NCBI RefSeq assembly: GCF_001425175.1
Contig: NZ_LMDV01000008.1
Span: 155,364 to 219,363 of the forward strand
Direction: 5' to 3'
Length of the DNA stretch: 64,000 nucleotides
DNA from: Nocardioides sp. Root1257
GTDB lineage: Bacteria; Actinomycetota; Actinomycetes; Propionibacteriales; Nocardioidaceae
Below are positions 8,111 through 16,420 of the stretch, one piece after another. The position numbers and the translations under genes were made by a program. Numbering within the stretch: the stretch's first letter is position 1; every line of letters starts with the position of its first letter. The notes beneath the pieces are model-generated. The model searched no databases, had not been told where the DNA came from, and was given only the letters and a program-made list of their open reading frames with translations.

Positions 8111-9211
8111 GTGCGTGAGGAGCCCGGCCGTCATCGGGACCGGCAACGCCGCGGGGCGACGGGAATCCTAGTCGCTCTCGGGCTGCTGGTCGCAGTCGGC
8201 GTGACCACCGCCGCCGTCGCCACGCCGCTGATGGACCGCTCCCCCGAGACCCCCACCGACGCAGCGGCCGTCCTCGACGAGGCACCCGCCGACACCCCCG
8301 CGACGAGCGCCCCCGCCGAGGCCCAGCCCTCCGAGCCGACGAGTCGAGCGATGGTCCGCACGACCCCGCCCCAGCGAGTCGTCCAGGCGAAGAAGCTGAC
8401 CCGGATCCCGGCCAAGGTGATCAAGCAGCAGCAGCTGCTCGCCGCCCGCGCCGAGGCCGCCGCGCAGCCCGTGTCACTGCGGATCGGGTCGTTCAACGTG
8501 CTCGGCAGCCAGCACAGCGCTCCCGGCGGCGATCGCCGCAACTTCCCCTCCGCGTCGTGGCGTACGCCGCAGGCCGCGGCGCTGATCAAGCAGCACGACG
8601 TGGACGTGATCGGGCTCCAGGAGGTGCAGGGCGACCAGCTCACCGGGCTCGAGAACGCCACCGGCTTCGCGGCGTACCCCGGCTTCGCCTTCGGCGCCGA
8701 GGAGACCGACAACTCGATCCTCTACGACCCCGCCAAGTTCGAGTTCGTGGACGGGTCCTCGTTCACCATCACGTTCATGAACGGTCAGCGACCGCAGACG
8801 ATCCTCAAGCTGCGCGAGCGCTCCACCGGGCGCGAGATGTACTTCGTCAACATGCACGCCTCGGCCGGCCACGACGCCAAGAACACCGGCACCCGGATCG
8901 CGGGCCACCTCACGGGCGCCGACGAGTTCAACCAGCTCCGGGCGAGCGGCCTGCCCGTCTTCCTCACCGGGGACATGAACGACCGCGGCGAGTTCTTCTG
9001 CCGGGTGCTCCCCCGCATCGGCGGCGTCGCGGCGGTCGGCGGCTCGATCAGTGGCGGCTGCCACCCGCCGGGCCGGATGGCCGTGGACTGGGTCGTCGGC
9101 TCCAGCGACGTCAGCTTCAGCGACTACTGGCAGGACGGCACGCCGCAGGCGCGCAAGATCAGCGACCACTACCTCGTGTCAGCGCTCGCCACCATCGGCC
9201 CGGTCGACTGA
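8111..9211 (+). CDS. exported EEP family protein (EEP 3)
   Basis: The 366-residue protein has an N-terminal transmembrane anchor or signal segment (about 17-40), an Ala/Pro-rich linker and a helical region to residue 120, then an EEP domain with SFNVLG (127-132), LQEVQ (169-173), NMHA (237-240), TGDMND (286-291) and SDHYL (351-355). All the metal-binding positions seen in active EEP enzymes appear intact. It starts with GTG and is divergent from the acyltransferase gene, so the 43-base gap must hold both promoters or leaders. Its 3' end overlaps the convergent sulfotransferase gene by 53 bases. Extracellular nuclease or phosphatase activity is inferred. Confidence 0.83.
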   Translation: MREEPGRHRDRQRRGATGILVALGLLVAVGVTTAAVATPLMDRSPETPTDAAAVLDEAPADTPATSAPAEAQPSEPTSRAMVRTTPPQRVVQAKKLTRIPAKVIKQQQLLAARAEAAAQPVSLRIGSFNVLGSQHSAPGGDRRNFPSASWRTPQAAALIKQHDVDVIGLQEVQGDQLTGLENATGFAAYPGFAFGAEETDNSILYDPAKFEFVDGSSFTITFMNGQRPQTILKLRERSTGREMYFVNMHASAGHDAKNTGTRIAGHLTGADEFNQLRASGLPVFLTGDMNDRGEFFCRVLPRIGGVAAVGGSISGGCHPPGRMAVDWVVGSSDVSFSDYWQDGTPQARKISDHYLVSALATIGPVD

Positions 9212-10280
9212 CGGCTGCGCCGTCCTCGGGGTCGTCCGAGTCCTCGACCCGGCGCCCGCGCCGACGCGACCGGCGCAGCTCGCGCACGTCGCCGAGCAGG
9301 CCGGCCACCACCTCCGCCGCGGCGTCGGCCACCTCCGCGTCCGTCACCGTGTCCGGCGTACGGCGCGGCTCCAGGTCGGCCGGCACGCGCAGCAGCTCGA
9401 CGTCGCCGACGACGTCGAAGGGCCGGCGGCCCAGGAACGCGATCGCGCGGTCGCCCCGGGTGCGGCACTCCTCGACCCGGTCCGGCCCGGGCCAGTAGCG
9501 CTCGCCGCCGCGCGGCACCAGCCGCTCGTCGGCGAGGAAGGTGCGGATGTAGACGCCCCGGTCGAAGGAGGACTGGAAGTCGTCGAGGTGCTCGTTGACC
9601 CGGCGCAGCAGCTCGGCCTCGACGACGCCCATCGACTGGTTGGGGAAGGAGCTGGAGAGGTCGACGCCGTCGGCGGAGATCCCGAGCAGGGCGGCGAAGC
9701 GGTGCCAGATCTCCTCGCGCGGGGCACCCGGGTCCAGCGGGAGCACGTGGATGCGCTCCGGCGGGACCGCGCGTGACCAGCGCCGCAGCACCAGGCGCAG
9801 GTCGAGCGTGCGCCAGTTCCAGATCATCTGCGGGCTCGGGGACTCGCGCCGCGAGTAGTCCTCCATCCGGGCGGTGCCCCGGTTCTTCAGGCTCTCCTGC
9901 CAGCTGGCGGTGAAGAGGCCCAGCGGCTCCCGCGCCGTGACCACGACGTGGACCTCGGCCGGCGCGAGCTGCTCGACCATCGCCTGCGCCTGCTCGGCGT
10001 TCGCGGCCGCGAAGAACTCGTGGCTGACCAGCCCGTCGCCGTCCCAGCGCGCCAGGTCGGCGCGGATCCGCGACCACGCGTCGTGCTCGCGCTCGGGCCG
10101 GCGGGTGCGCTCGGGCTCCTCGCGGACGACCCGGCTGGCCCAGAGGTGGTCGCGTCGCTCCCGGCCGGGCAGCAGCAGCCCCTGCTTGCGGACGACGTCG
10201 CGGTTGGCCCACAGGATCGTCTGGAGGTACGTCGTGGCGGTCTTCGGCAGGCCGATGTGCACGAAGACACGACGCACCAT
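9159..10280 (-). CDS. sulfotransferase family protein 2
   Basis: This 373-residue protein begins MVRRVFVHIGLPKTATTYLQ, with the PAPS 5'-phosphosulfate loop at residues 7-19, and carries HVVVTAREPLGLFTASWQE, the probable 3'-phosphate-binding segment. The start at 10280 overlaps the stop of the small upstream gene in a TGATG arrangement, so translation is probably coupled. It is the last gene of a four-gene operon: PLD-like protein, LicD-like/methyltransferase fusion, 69-residue coiled coil, sulfotransferase. The basic C-terminal tail is encoded antisense to the last 53 bases of EEP 3. The operon suggests sulfation of the same product the LicD-like enzyme modifies. Confidence 0.85.
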   Translation of the reverse strand: MVRRVFVHIGLPKTATTYLQTILWANRDVVRKQGLLLPGRERRDHLWASRVVREEPERTRRPEREHDAWSRIRADLARWDGDGLVSHEFFAAANAEQAQAMVEQLAPAEVHVVVTAREPLGLFTASWQESLKNRGTARMEDYSRRESPSPQMIWNWRTLDLRLVLRRWSRAVPPERIHVLPLDPGAPREEIWHRFAALLGISADGVDLSSSFPNQSMGVVEAELLRRVNEHLDDFQSSFDRGVYIRTFLADERLVPRGGERYWPGPDRVEECRTRGDRAIAFLGRRPFDVVGDVELLRVPADLEPRRTPDTVTDAEVADAAAEVVAGLLGDVRELRRSRRRGRRVEDSDDPEDGAAVSRPGRWWRALTRGSGR

Positions 10281-10489
10281 CAGATGCTGTCCTGGAACTT
10301 CTCGATCGCCCGGTCGATCCGCTCGCGGTCCTGGTCGGCCATCGGGAGCAGCAGCTCCTGCACCAGGTCCGCCAGCTCGGCGAGCCGCAGGTTGTGCCGG
10401 CGTACCTCGGCCAGGTCGGCCTCGAGACGCTCGACCCGCTGGGTCAGCTCGTGCACCCGTCCACCGGGCAGACGTGACCTCAGCCCCAT
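10280..10489 (-). CDS. 69-residue coiled-coil protein of the sulfotransferase operon
   Basis: This small gene lies between two overlapping genes: its ATG at 10489 is inside the end of the LicD-like fusion gene, and its TGA overlaps the ATG of the sulfotransferase. The protein has a heptad-like helix (about residues 12-45, VHELTQRVERLEADLAEVRR) and a second charged helix, with no signal peptide or membrane segment. Short coiled-coil proteins like this occur next to glycosyltransferase and methyltransferase genes in actinobacterial glycan loci and may act as oligomerisation partners; that role is inference. I do not recognise a named family. Confidence 0.65.
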   Translation of the reverse strand: MGLRSRLPGGRVHELTQRVERLEADLAEVRRHNLRLAELADLVQELLLPMADQDRERIDRAIEKFQDSI

Positions 10490-12033
10490 TGCGCCACCAA
10501 CCTTCCGACTGCGAACGACCGTGCGTCGTTCCCTGCTCCTGGATCCAGCTCGCGGACCGACTGGATTGTCCCACCGTGGTCCGTCACCAGCCGCCGCACC
10601 CGCTCGACCGTGAGCGGCCGGAGCAGGTGGGCCGGATCGGGCTCGCCGCCGCCGGTCCAGAACTCGAGGTAGAGGCGGCCGCCACCGCGCAGCGTCATCG
10701 AGGCGAACCGGCCCAGCGACTGGCGGCCGAACTCGTCGGTCGCGTCGACCACGTGCCGCGCGACCAGCGCGCGGGGACCCGGCTCGCGCGCCACCCGGGC
10801 GCCCTCGCTGAGCACCGAGCGCCACTCGGTGAGGTTCAGGGGGCGGACCTCGAGCGGGAGCTGCTTGCTGCCGGCGTGACGCGCGGCCCTCCGCAGCCCG
10901 ACGGCCGCGAAGTCGTACGCCGTCGCTCGGCGTCCGCGGCGCGCCCACCACAGCGCGTCGGACCCGCGACCGGCACCCACGTCGATCAGGTGCGTCGCCG
11001 GGTCCTCGCGACGCGCGGCCAGGCGCGCGAGGTCGCTGCCCTTCCTGGGCAGCGGCCGGCTGCGTGCCACCGACCACTCCCGCTCCCACTCGCGACGGTG
11101 GTAAGCGGAGCCGCGGAACCACTGGTTGAGCTGGGTCTTCGTGCGCTCCGACGTCTCGAACTGGTACGCCGGGTCCGGCACCCGCCAGGACGGCCCGTAC
11201 ATCGCCTCGAGCAGCTTCTCCGGCCGCGCCGGCGCCGGGAACGTCCGGCCCGCGAGCTCGCAGGTGCCGAGCGGGTGGATCCACCCGGGCTCGTAGTCGG
11301 TGCCGACCTCACCCATGAGGTAGAGGCGGCCGGTGTCGAGGAAGCCGCCGAACACGTCGAGGCCGCGCGGGATCCCGTCGCCCTCCTCGACCCGAACCCG
11401 GAAGGCGGCGCCGCTGTAGCGGTAGGTCTCCATCCCCGCGGCCGCGACGGCGCGCTGGAGCCGGAACGACTCGCGCACCACGTCGACCGGGTCGCTGAAG
11501 CGCGAGACGTAGCCGAGGTCGGCGTCGGAGTCGTGCCCGAGGAACTGGCCCTCCCGCACGGCGCCGAGCAGGGTGCCGTACGCCGGGAAGGCGGCGACGC
11601 CCTCGCCGTTCAGCGTGTCGAGCACCGCGTCCATGGCGTCCAGCAGCGGGTCCAGGTCGGCCTGGGTGCGCACCGAGAAGGTCGGGCTGAACCGGTTGGC
11701 CTTGTCGAGGCTGATCTCCAGCCCCATCTTGTTCACGAACTCGATCCGTCGCCCGCGGTCGGCCGCGTCACCGAAGGTCAGGTCGCCCTCCCACAGCACC
11801 CGGTCCGAGACGTGCTCGCGCAGCGTCACCGTCGAGGTGCCCCGCAGGTGCGGCCGCATCACCTCGGGCCACGACACCCGCCGCACCAGGCGGCCGGTGG
11901 TGTCGCGACGCACCCAGAACGACCAGATCCGGCGACCGTCGAAGAGGGCGTCCACGGCCCGGTCGCGACCCGTGACGAGGAGCTTGACCTCCGCCTCGTC
12001 GACGGCCAGGACGCGCGCCGCCCGACCGGCCAT
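10480..12033 (-). CDS. LicD-like nucleotidyltransferase-fold / SAM methyltransferase fusion
   Basis: This 517-residue protein joins two modules. The middle part carries YGTLLGAVR (152-160) and HDSDADLGY (167-175), the GxLLG...DxDxD pattern of LicD/fukutin-like phosphotransferases of the nucleotidyltransferase fold, which attach phosphocholine, ribitol phosphate or similar groups to glycans. The C-terminal part (about 345-517) has the SAM-binding motif DVGAGRGSD (351-359), typical of class I methyltransferases. The N-terminal 120 residues are not assigned. Start and stop overlap the neighbouring genes (TGATG with the PLD-like gene). A role in modifying a surface glycan with a phospho-linked and methylated group is inferred. 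Confidence 0.75.
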   Translation of the reverse strand: MAGRAARVLAVDEAEVKLLVTGRDRAVDALFDGRRIWSFWVRRDTTGRLVRRVSWPEVMRPHLRGTSTVTLREHVSDRVLWEGDLTFGDAADRGRRIEFVNKMGLEISLDKANRFSPTFSVRTQADLDPLLDAMDAVLDTLNGEGVAAFPAYGTLLGAVREGQFLGHDSDADLGYVSRFSDPVDVVRESFRLQRAVAAAGMETYRYSGAAFRVRVEEGDGIPRGLDVFGGFLDTGRLYLMGEVGTDYEPGWIHPLGTCELAGRTFPAPARPEKLLEAMYGPSWRVPDPAYQFETSERTKTQLNQWFRGSAYHRREWEREWSVARSRPLPRKGSDLARLAARREDPATHLIDVGAGRGSDALWWARRGRRATAYDFAAVGLRRAARHAGSKQLPLEVRPLNLTEWRSVLSEGARVAREPGPRALVARHVVDATDEFGRQSLGRFASMTLRGGGRLYLEFWTGGGEPDPAHLLRPLTVERVRRLVTDHGGTIQSVRELDPGAGNDARSFAVGRLVAQWG

Positions 12034-13400
12034 CAGTCGAGGTCGACGTTGACGTACGGGTCGACAACGCGGGGCGGGGCGAGACGTCCGGCCGCGCCAC
12101 CGCCACCGGTGTCCGTGCCCTCGCCGTCGTACTTGCCGTCCGGCGGCGGGTTGTCGAACCAGTAGTCGATGTGGTCCTGGTAGCGCAGCAGGTAGCTGCG
12201 GCTGTGCAGCGTCCCGATGTTCTCGTCGGAGTGCGTCGCCAGGTCGGAGGTGTTCGACGAGCCGTTGAAGGTCAGGTAGGTCGAGCGGTTCTTGCCGACG
12301 ACGCCGTTGATGGTGAGGACCTTGATGTGGAAGTAGTTGTCGAAGTCGCCGTCACCGTCGAAGTCCTGGACGAGGTGCCGCATCGGCACCGCGCCCCGGC
12401 CGCCGGAGCCGCGCAGCACCTTGCGCACGGCGACTCCCATCACGGTGTAGACCAGCCGGACGTCGCAGCCGCTGTCCCAGAGGCGCTTGAGCCGCTTGGC
12501 CGCCACCATGCCGCGCTTGCCCCGGATCACGTCGGGGGCGCTGCGCACGATGGTGCGGCCGCGCTTGTTGCCGGCCTTGACCGCGCCACGGCAGCGCACC
12601 TGGTCGAGGGCGTCCTGGACCGGGTCGGACTTGAACCCCTTGCCGGCGTACGGCGAGAAGGTGAGTCCGTAGGGGCCGCGGGCGAAGGTCGTGTAGGGCT
12701 CCTTGGCCGGCTGGTCGCGCCACATCTGGTCGAAGACGCCGGTGGCGTACCTGAAGATGTCCTTGCGGCCGACGAAGGTGAAGATCTCGTTCCACTGGTT
12801 GTAGGCCGCCGCCACCGTCAGGTTGGCCGAGCCCTGCATCAGGACCTGGCGCGAGCCGCCGGTCTTGCCGAACAGGAAGAACTTGGAGTGGGCCGAGCCG
12901 GACGTCCCGCGGCACGAGCCGGTGCAGGTCTTGGCCACGCTGCGGTTGCGCGGCTTCTTCTTGCCGGCGTTGCCGGCGGCCAGGTCGGCGCGCAGCCGGC
13001 GGAACGACGGGTTGGGCGTGTCCTCGTCGTTGTTCGTCGCGTCCATCAGGAGCCGGATCACGACACCACGCTTCTGGGCGTTGACCAGCGCCGTCGCTGC
13101 CTGCGGCGACTGGAAGTTCCAGGTCATGATCTTGATCGTCGAACCCGGCCGGGCGTGGCTGATGGCACCGATGATCTTGTTGTTGATCCGGTTCTTCGTC
13201 TTGCGGGAGCCGAGCGGGGAGTTGAAGGTGATCCCCGGCGTGACCTGGTAGCGCTGCTTCTTCGGCTTGGCCGGCTGCTGGGCCGGGGCCGCGGCCGCTG
13301 CCGCCGAGGAAGCAGCCGTCTCCAGGCTCGTGAGTGGCCCGGCGGTCACCACGAGGGCGCCGCTCAGGACGGCCACCAGGGCGCTGCGGAGCAGGTGCAC
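12033..13400 (-). CDS. secreted phospholipase D-like protein
   Basis: The 455-residue protein is given a GTG start at 13400, with GAGGGAGA just upstream, because it places a clean signal peptide (residues 1-32) at the N-terminus; the frame extends upstream without one. Two HxK half-sites of the phospholipase D superfamily are visible: AHSKFFLFG (His171, Lys173) followed by QGSANLT, and FHIKVLTI (His358, Lys360) followed by NGSSNTS. The family cleaves phosphodiesters in lipids or DNA through a covalent phospho-histidine. It is the first gene of a coupled operon ending in a sulfotransferase. Basic residues are abundant, consistent with a nucleic acid or acidic-polymer substrate. Confidence 0.85.
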   Translation of the reverse strand: MHLLRSALVAVLSGALVVTAGPLTSLETAASSAAAAAAPAQQPAKPKKQRYQVTPGITFNSPLGSRKTKNRINNKIIGAISHARPGSTIKIMTWNFQSPQAATALVNAQKRGVVIRLLMDATNNDEDTPNPSFRRLRADLAAGNAGKKKPRNRSVAKTCTGSCRGTSGSAHSKFFLFGKTGGSRQVLMQGSANLTVAAAYNQWNEIFTFVGRKDIFRYATGVFDQMWRDQPAKEPYTTFARGPYGLTFSPYAGKGFKSDPVQDALDQVRCRGAVKAGNKRGRTIVRSAPDVIRGKRGMVAAKRLKRLWDSGCDVRLVYTVMGVAVRKVLRGSGGRGAVPMRHLVQDFDGDGDFDNYFHIKVLTINGVVGKNRSTYLTFNGSSNTSDLATHSDENIGTLHSRSYLLRYQDHIDYWFDNPPPDGKYDGEGTDTGGGGAAGRLAPPRVVDPYVNVDLD

Positions 13401-13537
13401 GTAGATCTCCCTCGAAGGCTGGTGAGTCGCCACCGGTCGACGTGCTTGACGAGCGTCCGACACGAGCTGGGTCCCGGGCAGAATACATGCCGCGTGCCCG
13501 CTCACCCAGCCGACGCGAGCCCGGTAGCCTCGCCCCT

Positions 13538-14809
13538 GTGAGCAACGCTCCCGTCAGGGTCTACATCGCGCGACTGGTCGGTCTGCCGATGTTCGACCCC
13601 CCGGGAGACCAGGTCGGCAAGGTCCGCGACCTGGTCGTGGCGGTCCGCTCGGAGGTCCACCAGCCCCGGGTCCTCGGCATGGTCGCCGAGGTGTTCGGGC
13701 GACGTCGGATCTTCGTGCCGATGACCCGGGTGACCAGCATCGACAGCGGCCAGGTGCACACCACCGGGCTGCTCAACATGCGTCGTTTCGAGCAGCGCCC
13801 CGGCGAGACCCTCGTGATCGGCCAGATGCTGGACCGCGAGGTGCGCGTCGCCGGCACGCAGACCACGGGCACCGTCTACGACGTCGCCATGGAGCAGGCG
13901 CGCAACCGCGACTGGGTGATCTCCCGGGTCGCGATCCAGGAGCCCGGCCGCGGTCTGCGCCGGCGCGGCCAGACCCACGTGGTCGAGTGGCGCGACGTCG
14001 AGGGGCTGACCCGGCGCGACGAGTCGCAGGGCGCCACCCATCTCATCGCCGCCCTCAACGAGATGCGGCCGGCCGACGCGGCCAACATGCTCCACGGCCT
14101 GCCCGCCGAGCGCCGCTCTGCCGTCGTGGCGGCACTCCACGACGAGCGCCTGGCCGACGTGCTCGAGGAGCTGCCCGAGGAGGACCAGGTCGAGATCCTG
14201 GAGCTCCTCGACTCCGAGCGCGCCGCCGACGTGCTCGAGGAGATGTCGCCCGACGACGCGGCCGACCTGATCGCCGACCTGTCCCCCGAGACCGCGGCCA
14301 CCCTGTTGGCCCTCATGGAGCCGGAGGAGGCCGAGGACGTACGCCGGCTGATGTCGTACGTCGAGAACACCGCGGGCGCGATGATGACGCCCGAGCCGGT
14401 GATCCTCGGGCCGGACGCGACGATCGCCGACGCGCTCGCCCACGTCCGCAACCCGGAGCTCACCCCCTCGCTCGCCGCGCTCGTCTACGTGACCCGCCAG
14501 CCGCTCGAGACCCCGACCGGCCGCTTCCTCGGCGTCGCGCACATCCAGCGGCTGCTCCGCGAGCCCCCCTCGACCCTGGTCGCGGGCGCGCTCGACGACA
14601 CGATGGAGACCCTGCGGCCCGATGCGACCATCGACGAGGTCGCCGCCCACCTGGCCACCTACAACCTGGTGGCAGCCCCGGTCGTCGACGAGAACGGCCA
14701 CCTGGTCGGCGCGGTCACCGTGGACGACCTGCTCGACCACATGCTGCCCGAGGGCTGGCGCGACCGGGCCCGCTCCGGCACCGACCAGCCGCAGGAGGCG
14801 CGCCGATGA
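13538..14809 (+). CDS. PRC-barrel / MgtE-N / CBS domain protein
   Basis: This 423-residue cytoplasmic protein starts at GTG 13538. It has an N-terminal PRC-barrel-like region (about residues 1-130), an MgtE intracellular N domain made of repeated helices (ADAANMLHGLP, LADVLEELPEE, AADVLEEMSPDD, about 160-265), and a pair of CBS domains (about 275-410). The membrane channel domain of true MgtE transporters is absent. Such truncated MgtE-like proteins are common in actinobacteria beside a DUF1003 gene and Mrp; in Mycobacterium the matching genes lie near Rv1232c. A nucleotide- or Mg2+-sensing regulatory role is inferred. Its stop overlaps the next start (ATGA). Confidence 0.82.
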   Translation: MSNAPVRVYIARLVGLPMFDPPGDQVGKVRDLVVAVRSEVHQPRVLGMVAEVFGRRRIFVPMTRVTSIDSGQVHTTGLLNMRRFEQRPGETLVIGQMLDREVRVAGTQTTGTVYDVAMEQARNRDWVISRVAIQEPGRGLRRRGQTHVVEWRDVEGLTRRDESQGATHLIAALNEMRPADAANMLHGLPAERRSAVVAALHDERLADVLEELPEEDQVEILELLDSERAADVLEEMSPDDAADLIADLSPETAATLLALMEPEEAEDVRRLMSYVENTAGAMMTPEPVILGPDATIADALAHVRNPELTPSLAALVYVTRQPLETPTGRFLGVAHIQRLLREPPSTLVAGALDDTMETLRPDATIDEVAAHLATYNLVAAPVVDENGHLVGAVTVDDLLDHMLPEGWRDRARSGTDQPQEARR

Positions 14810-15309
14810 GCGACCGCACCCCGCGCCTGGACACCCCCAAGGAGACCCGCCGCCAGCCGCTGGTGCGCCGGCCGTCGTACAACGCCGACGCCTTCGGCAG
14901 CTTCGCCGAGGGGTTCGCGCGCTACATGGGCACCGCCCGGTTCCTGATGTGGATGACCGCGGTCGTCCTGATCTGGGTCCTGTGGAACGCGTTCGCGCCC
15001 GCGGACCTGAAGTTCGACGAGTTCCCCTTCATCTTCCTGACCCTGGCGCTCAGCCTGCAGGCGTCGTACGCCGCCCCTCTGATCCTGCTCGCGCAGAACC
15101 GTCAGGAGCAGCGCGACAAGGTGATCGCGGAGCAGGACCGCCTGGCCAACGCCCGGGCGCACGCCGACATGGAGTTCCTCACCCGCGAGGTGGCCTCGCT
15201 GCGGATGGCGGTCGGCGACGTCGCGACCCGAGACTACCTGCGCTCCGAGCTCCGCTCGCTGCTCTCGGACCTCGACGAGCGCGCTGCTGAGCGCGACGAG
15301 GCCAGCTAG
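14806..15309 (+). CDS. DUF1003 family membrane protein
   Basis: This 167-residue protein has two adjacent transmembrane segments (about residues 45-63 and 72-95) and a cytosolic, charged C-terminal helix (QEQRDKVIAEQDRLAN and beyond), the standard DUF1003 layout. Its ATG overlaps the stop of the MgtE-like gene, so the two are probably translated together. The family has no settled function. The stop codon shares a CTAG with the stop of the convergent glycosyltransferase. Confidence 0.85.
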   Translation: MSDRTPRLDTPKETRRQPLVRRPSYNADAFGSFAEGFARYMGTARFLMWMTAVVLIWVLWNAFAPADLKFDEFPFIFLTLALSLQASYAAPLILLAQNRQEQRDKVIAEQDRLANARAHADMEFLTREVASLRMAVGDVATRDYLRSELRSLLSDLDERAAERDEAS

Positions 15310-16382
15310 CCACGCTTGACCAGGCGCCCCAGCCCGCGCGCGGGCGCCGCGGCCGTCCGGGCCCCCGGCGAGGTGCCCTTGAAGTACGCCTGCTTGGTCT
15401 CGCTCCGGCGCTCCTCGAGGGCGGCGGCGAGGTCCGCGGCGGGTACGCCGGCCGCTGGACGCTGCGCGAGCGGGACCAGCGGGTCGGTCTCGACCAGCAC
15501 CCCGAGGTCGTGCAGCGCGTCGACCTCCTCCTCGACGTACCTCTCGTAGAAGCGCACCAGCTGCCGGTCCAGCGCCGCCGGCTCGAGCCCGCGGTTGATC
15601 AGCGCGCGCAGCGTGCGGGCCGCGGGCTGGCGGTCGGGGCGGTAGCTCGCCTTGGGCCCGGAGGCGACCATCGCGGTCCACTTCCGGACGAACTCCTCGG
15701 CGGAGTAGGACTCGTAGTGGAAGAGCTCGAGCCCGTCGGCCTCGTGCAGCGGCCACGGGCTGCCGTCGTCGGCGACGACCTTGTGGAGGGTCAGCCAGGC
15801 GCGCTCCCCCACCCGGACGCCCGACTTCCCCATCAGGTGGCCCCGGAAGTAGGCCTGGTTGGTGGGCTCGGGCACCAGGCCCAGGCCGTGCAGCAGCCTG
15901 AGGTCGGGCTCGTCGAGCTCCCGCTTGAAGAGGGTGGGCTCGCCGTCCCAGGTGCGCCGGCTGAGCGCCTCGCGGGTCGCGGCCCGCAGACCGGTCGTGC
16001 CCGCCGGAAGTGCCGACATCGCCGCCGGGTCGAGGCGGAGCACCTCGTCGCCGTCGACGTGGAAGACGAACGCGTCGCCGAGGCCCAGGCCCGCCAGCAC
16101 GTCCTTGGCCAGGTTGGCGTTGGTGCACTGCCGCTCGTTGAGCTCGCGCGGCCGGGCGCCCGCCCACCAGCCGCTGCCGGCGCGCACGCAGGTGACGGCC
16201 GGGTACTCGTCCAGGTACGCCGCGACCTCGTCCTGGCGCGGCCCGTTGGGCTTGTCGAGGAAGACCACCAGGTGGTCCACACCGCCGGCCAGGTTGCCCT
16301 CGACGTACCTCCGCACGTGCTCGGGACTGTCCATGACGGTGCTCGCGGCGAGCACCAGGGGCGCGGGCAGGGGACCAGGCAT
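15306..16382 (-). CDS. glycosyltransferase family 2/92-like protein
   Basis: This 358-residue protein has an N-terminal nucleotide-sugar binding fold (LVLAASTVMDSPEHVRRYV, HLVVFLDKPNG) and a metal-binding HVDGDEVL motif at 108-115, the pattern of GT-A glycosyltransferases of the family 2 / GT92 type. The C-terminal part contains a YSAEEFVRKW segment seen in several of these enzymes. No signal peptide or membrane segment is present. It is on the opposite strand inside an otherwise conserved MgtE-like, DUF1003, Mrp, TatB block, so it looks like an insertion. Donor and acceptor are unknown; the nearby sulfation locus may use the same product. Confidence 0.75.
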   Translation of the reverse strand: MPGPLPAPLVLAASTVMDSPEHVRRYVEGNLAGGVDHLVVFLDKPNGPRQDEVAAYLDEYPAVTCVRAGSGWWAGARPRELNERQCTNANLAKDVLAGLGLGDAFVFHVDGDEVLRLDPAAMSALPAGTTGLRAATREALSRRTWDGEPTLFKRELDEPDLRLLHGLGLVPEPTNQAYFRGHLMGKSGVRVGERAWLTLHKVVADDGSPWPLHEADGLELFHYESYSAEEFVRKWTAMVASGPKASYRPDRQPAARTLRALINRGLEPAALDRQLVRFYERYVEEEVDALHDLGVLVETDPLVPLAQRPAAGVPAADLAAALEERRSETKQAYFKGTSPGARTAAAPARGLGRLVKRG

Positions 16383-16420
16383 GCGGTCAGGATAGGTGAC
16401 CCATCTACACTCGTTGGACC

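Noticed and set aside
5953..8118. A 721-residue open frame opposite the acyltransferase.
   Set aside because: It mirrors the real gene, whose domains and motifs are complete; high GC makes long antisense frames common.
9874..12165. A 763-residue plus-strand frame across the sulfotransferase operon.
   Set aside because: It runs antisense through three coupled genes and shows no recognisable domain.
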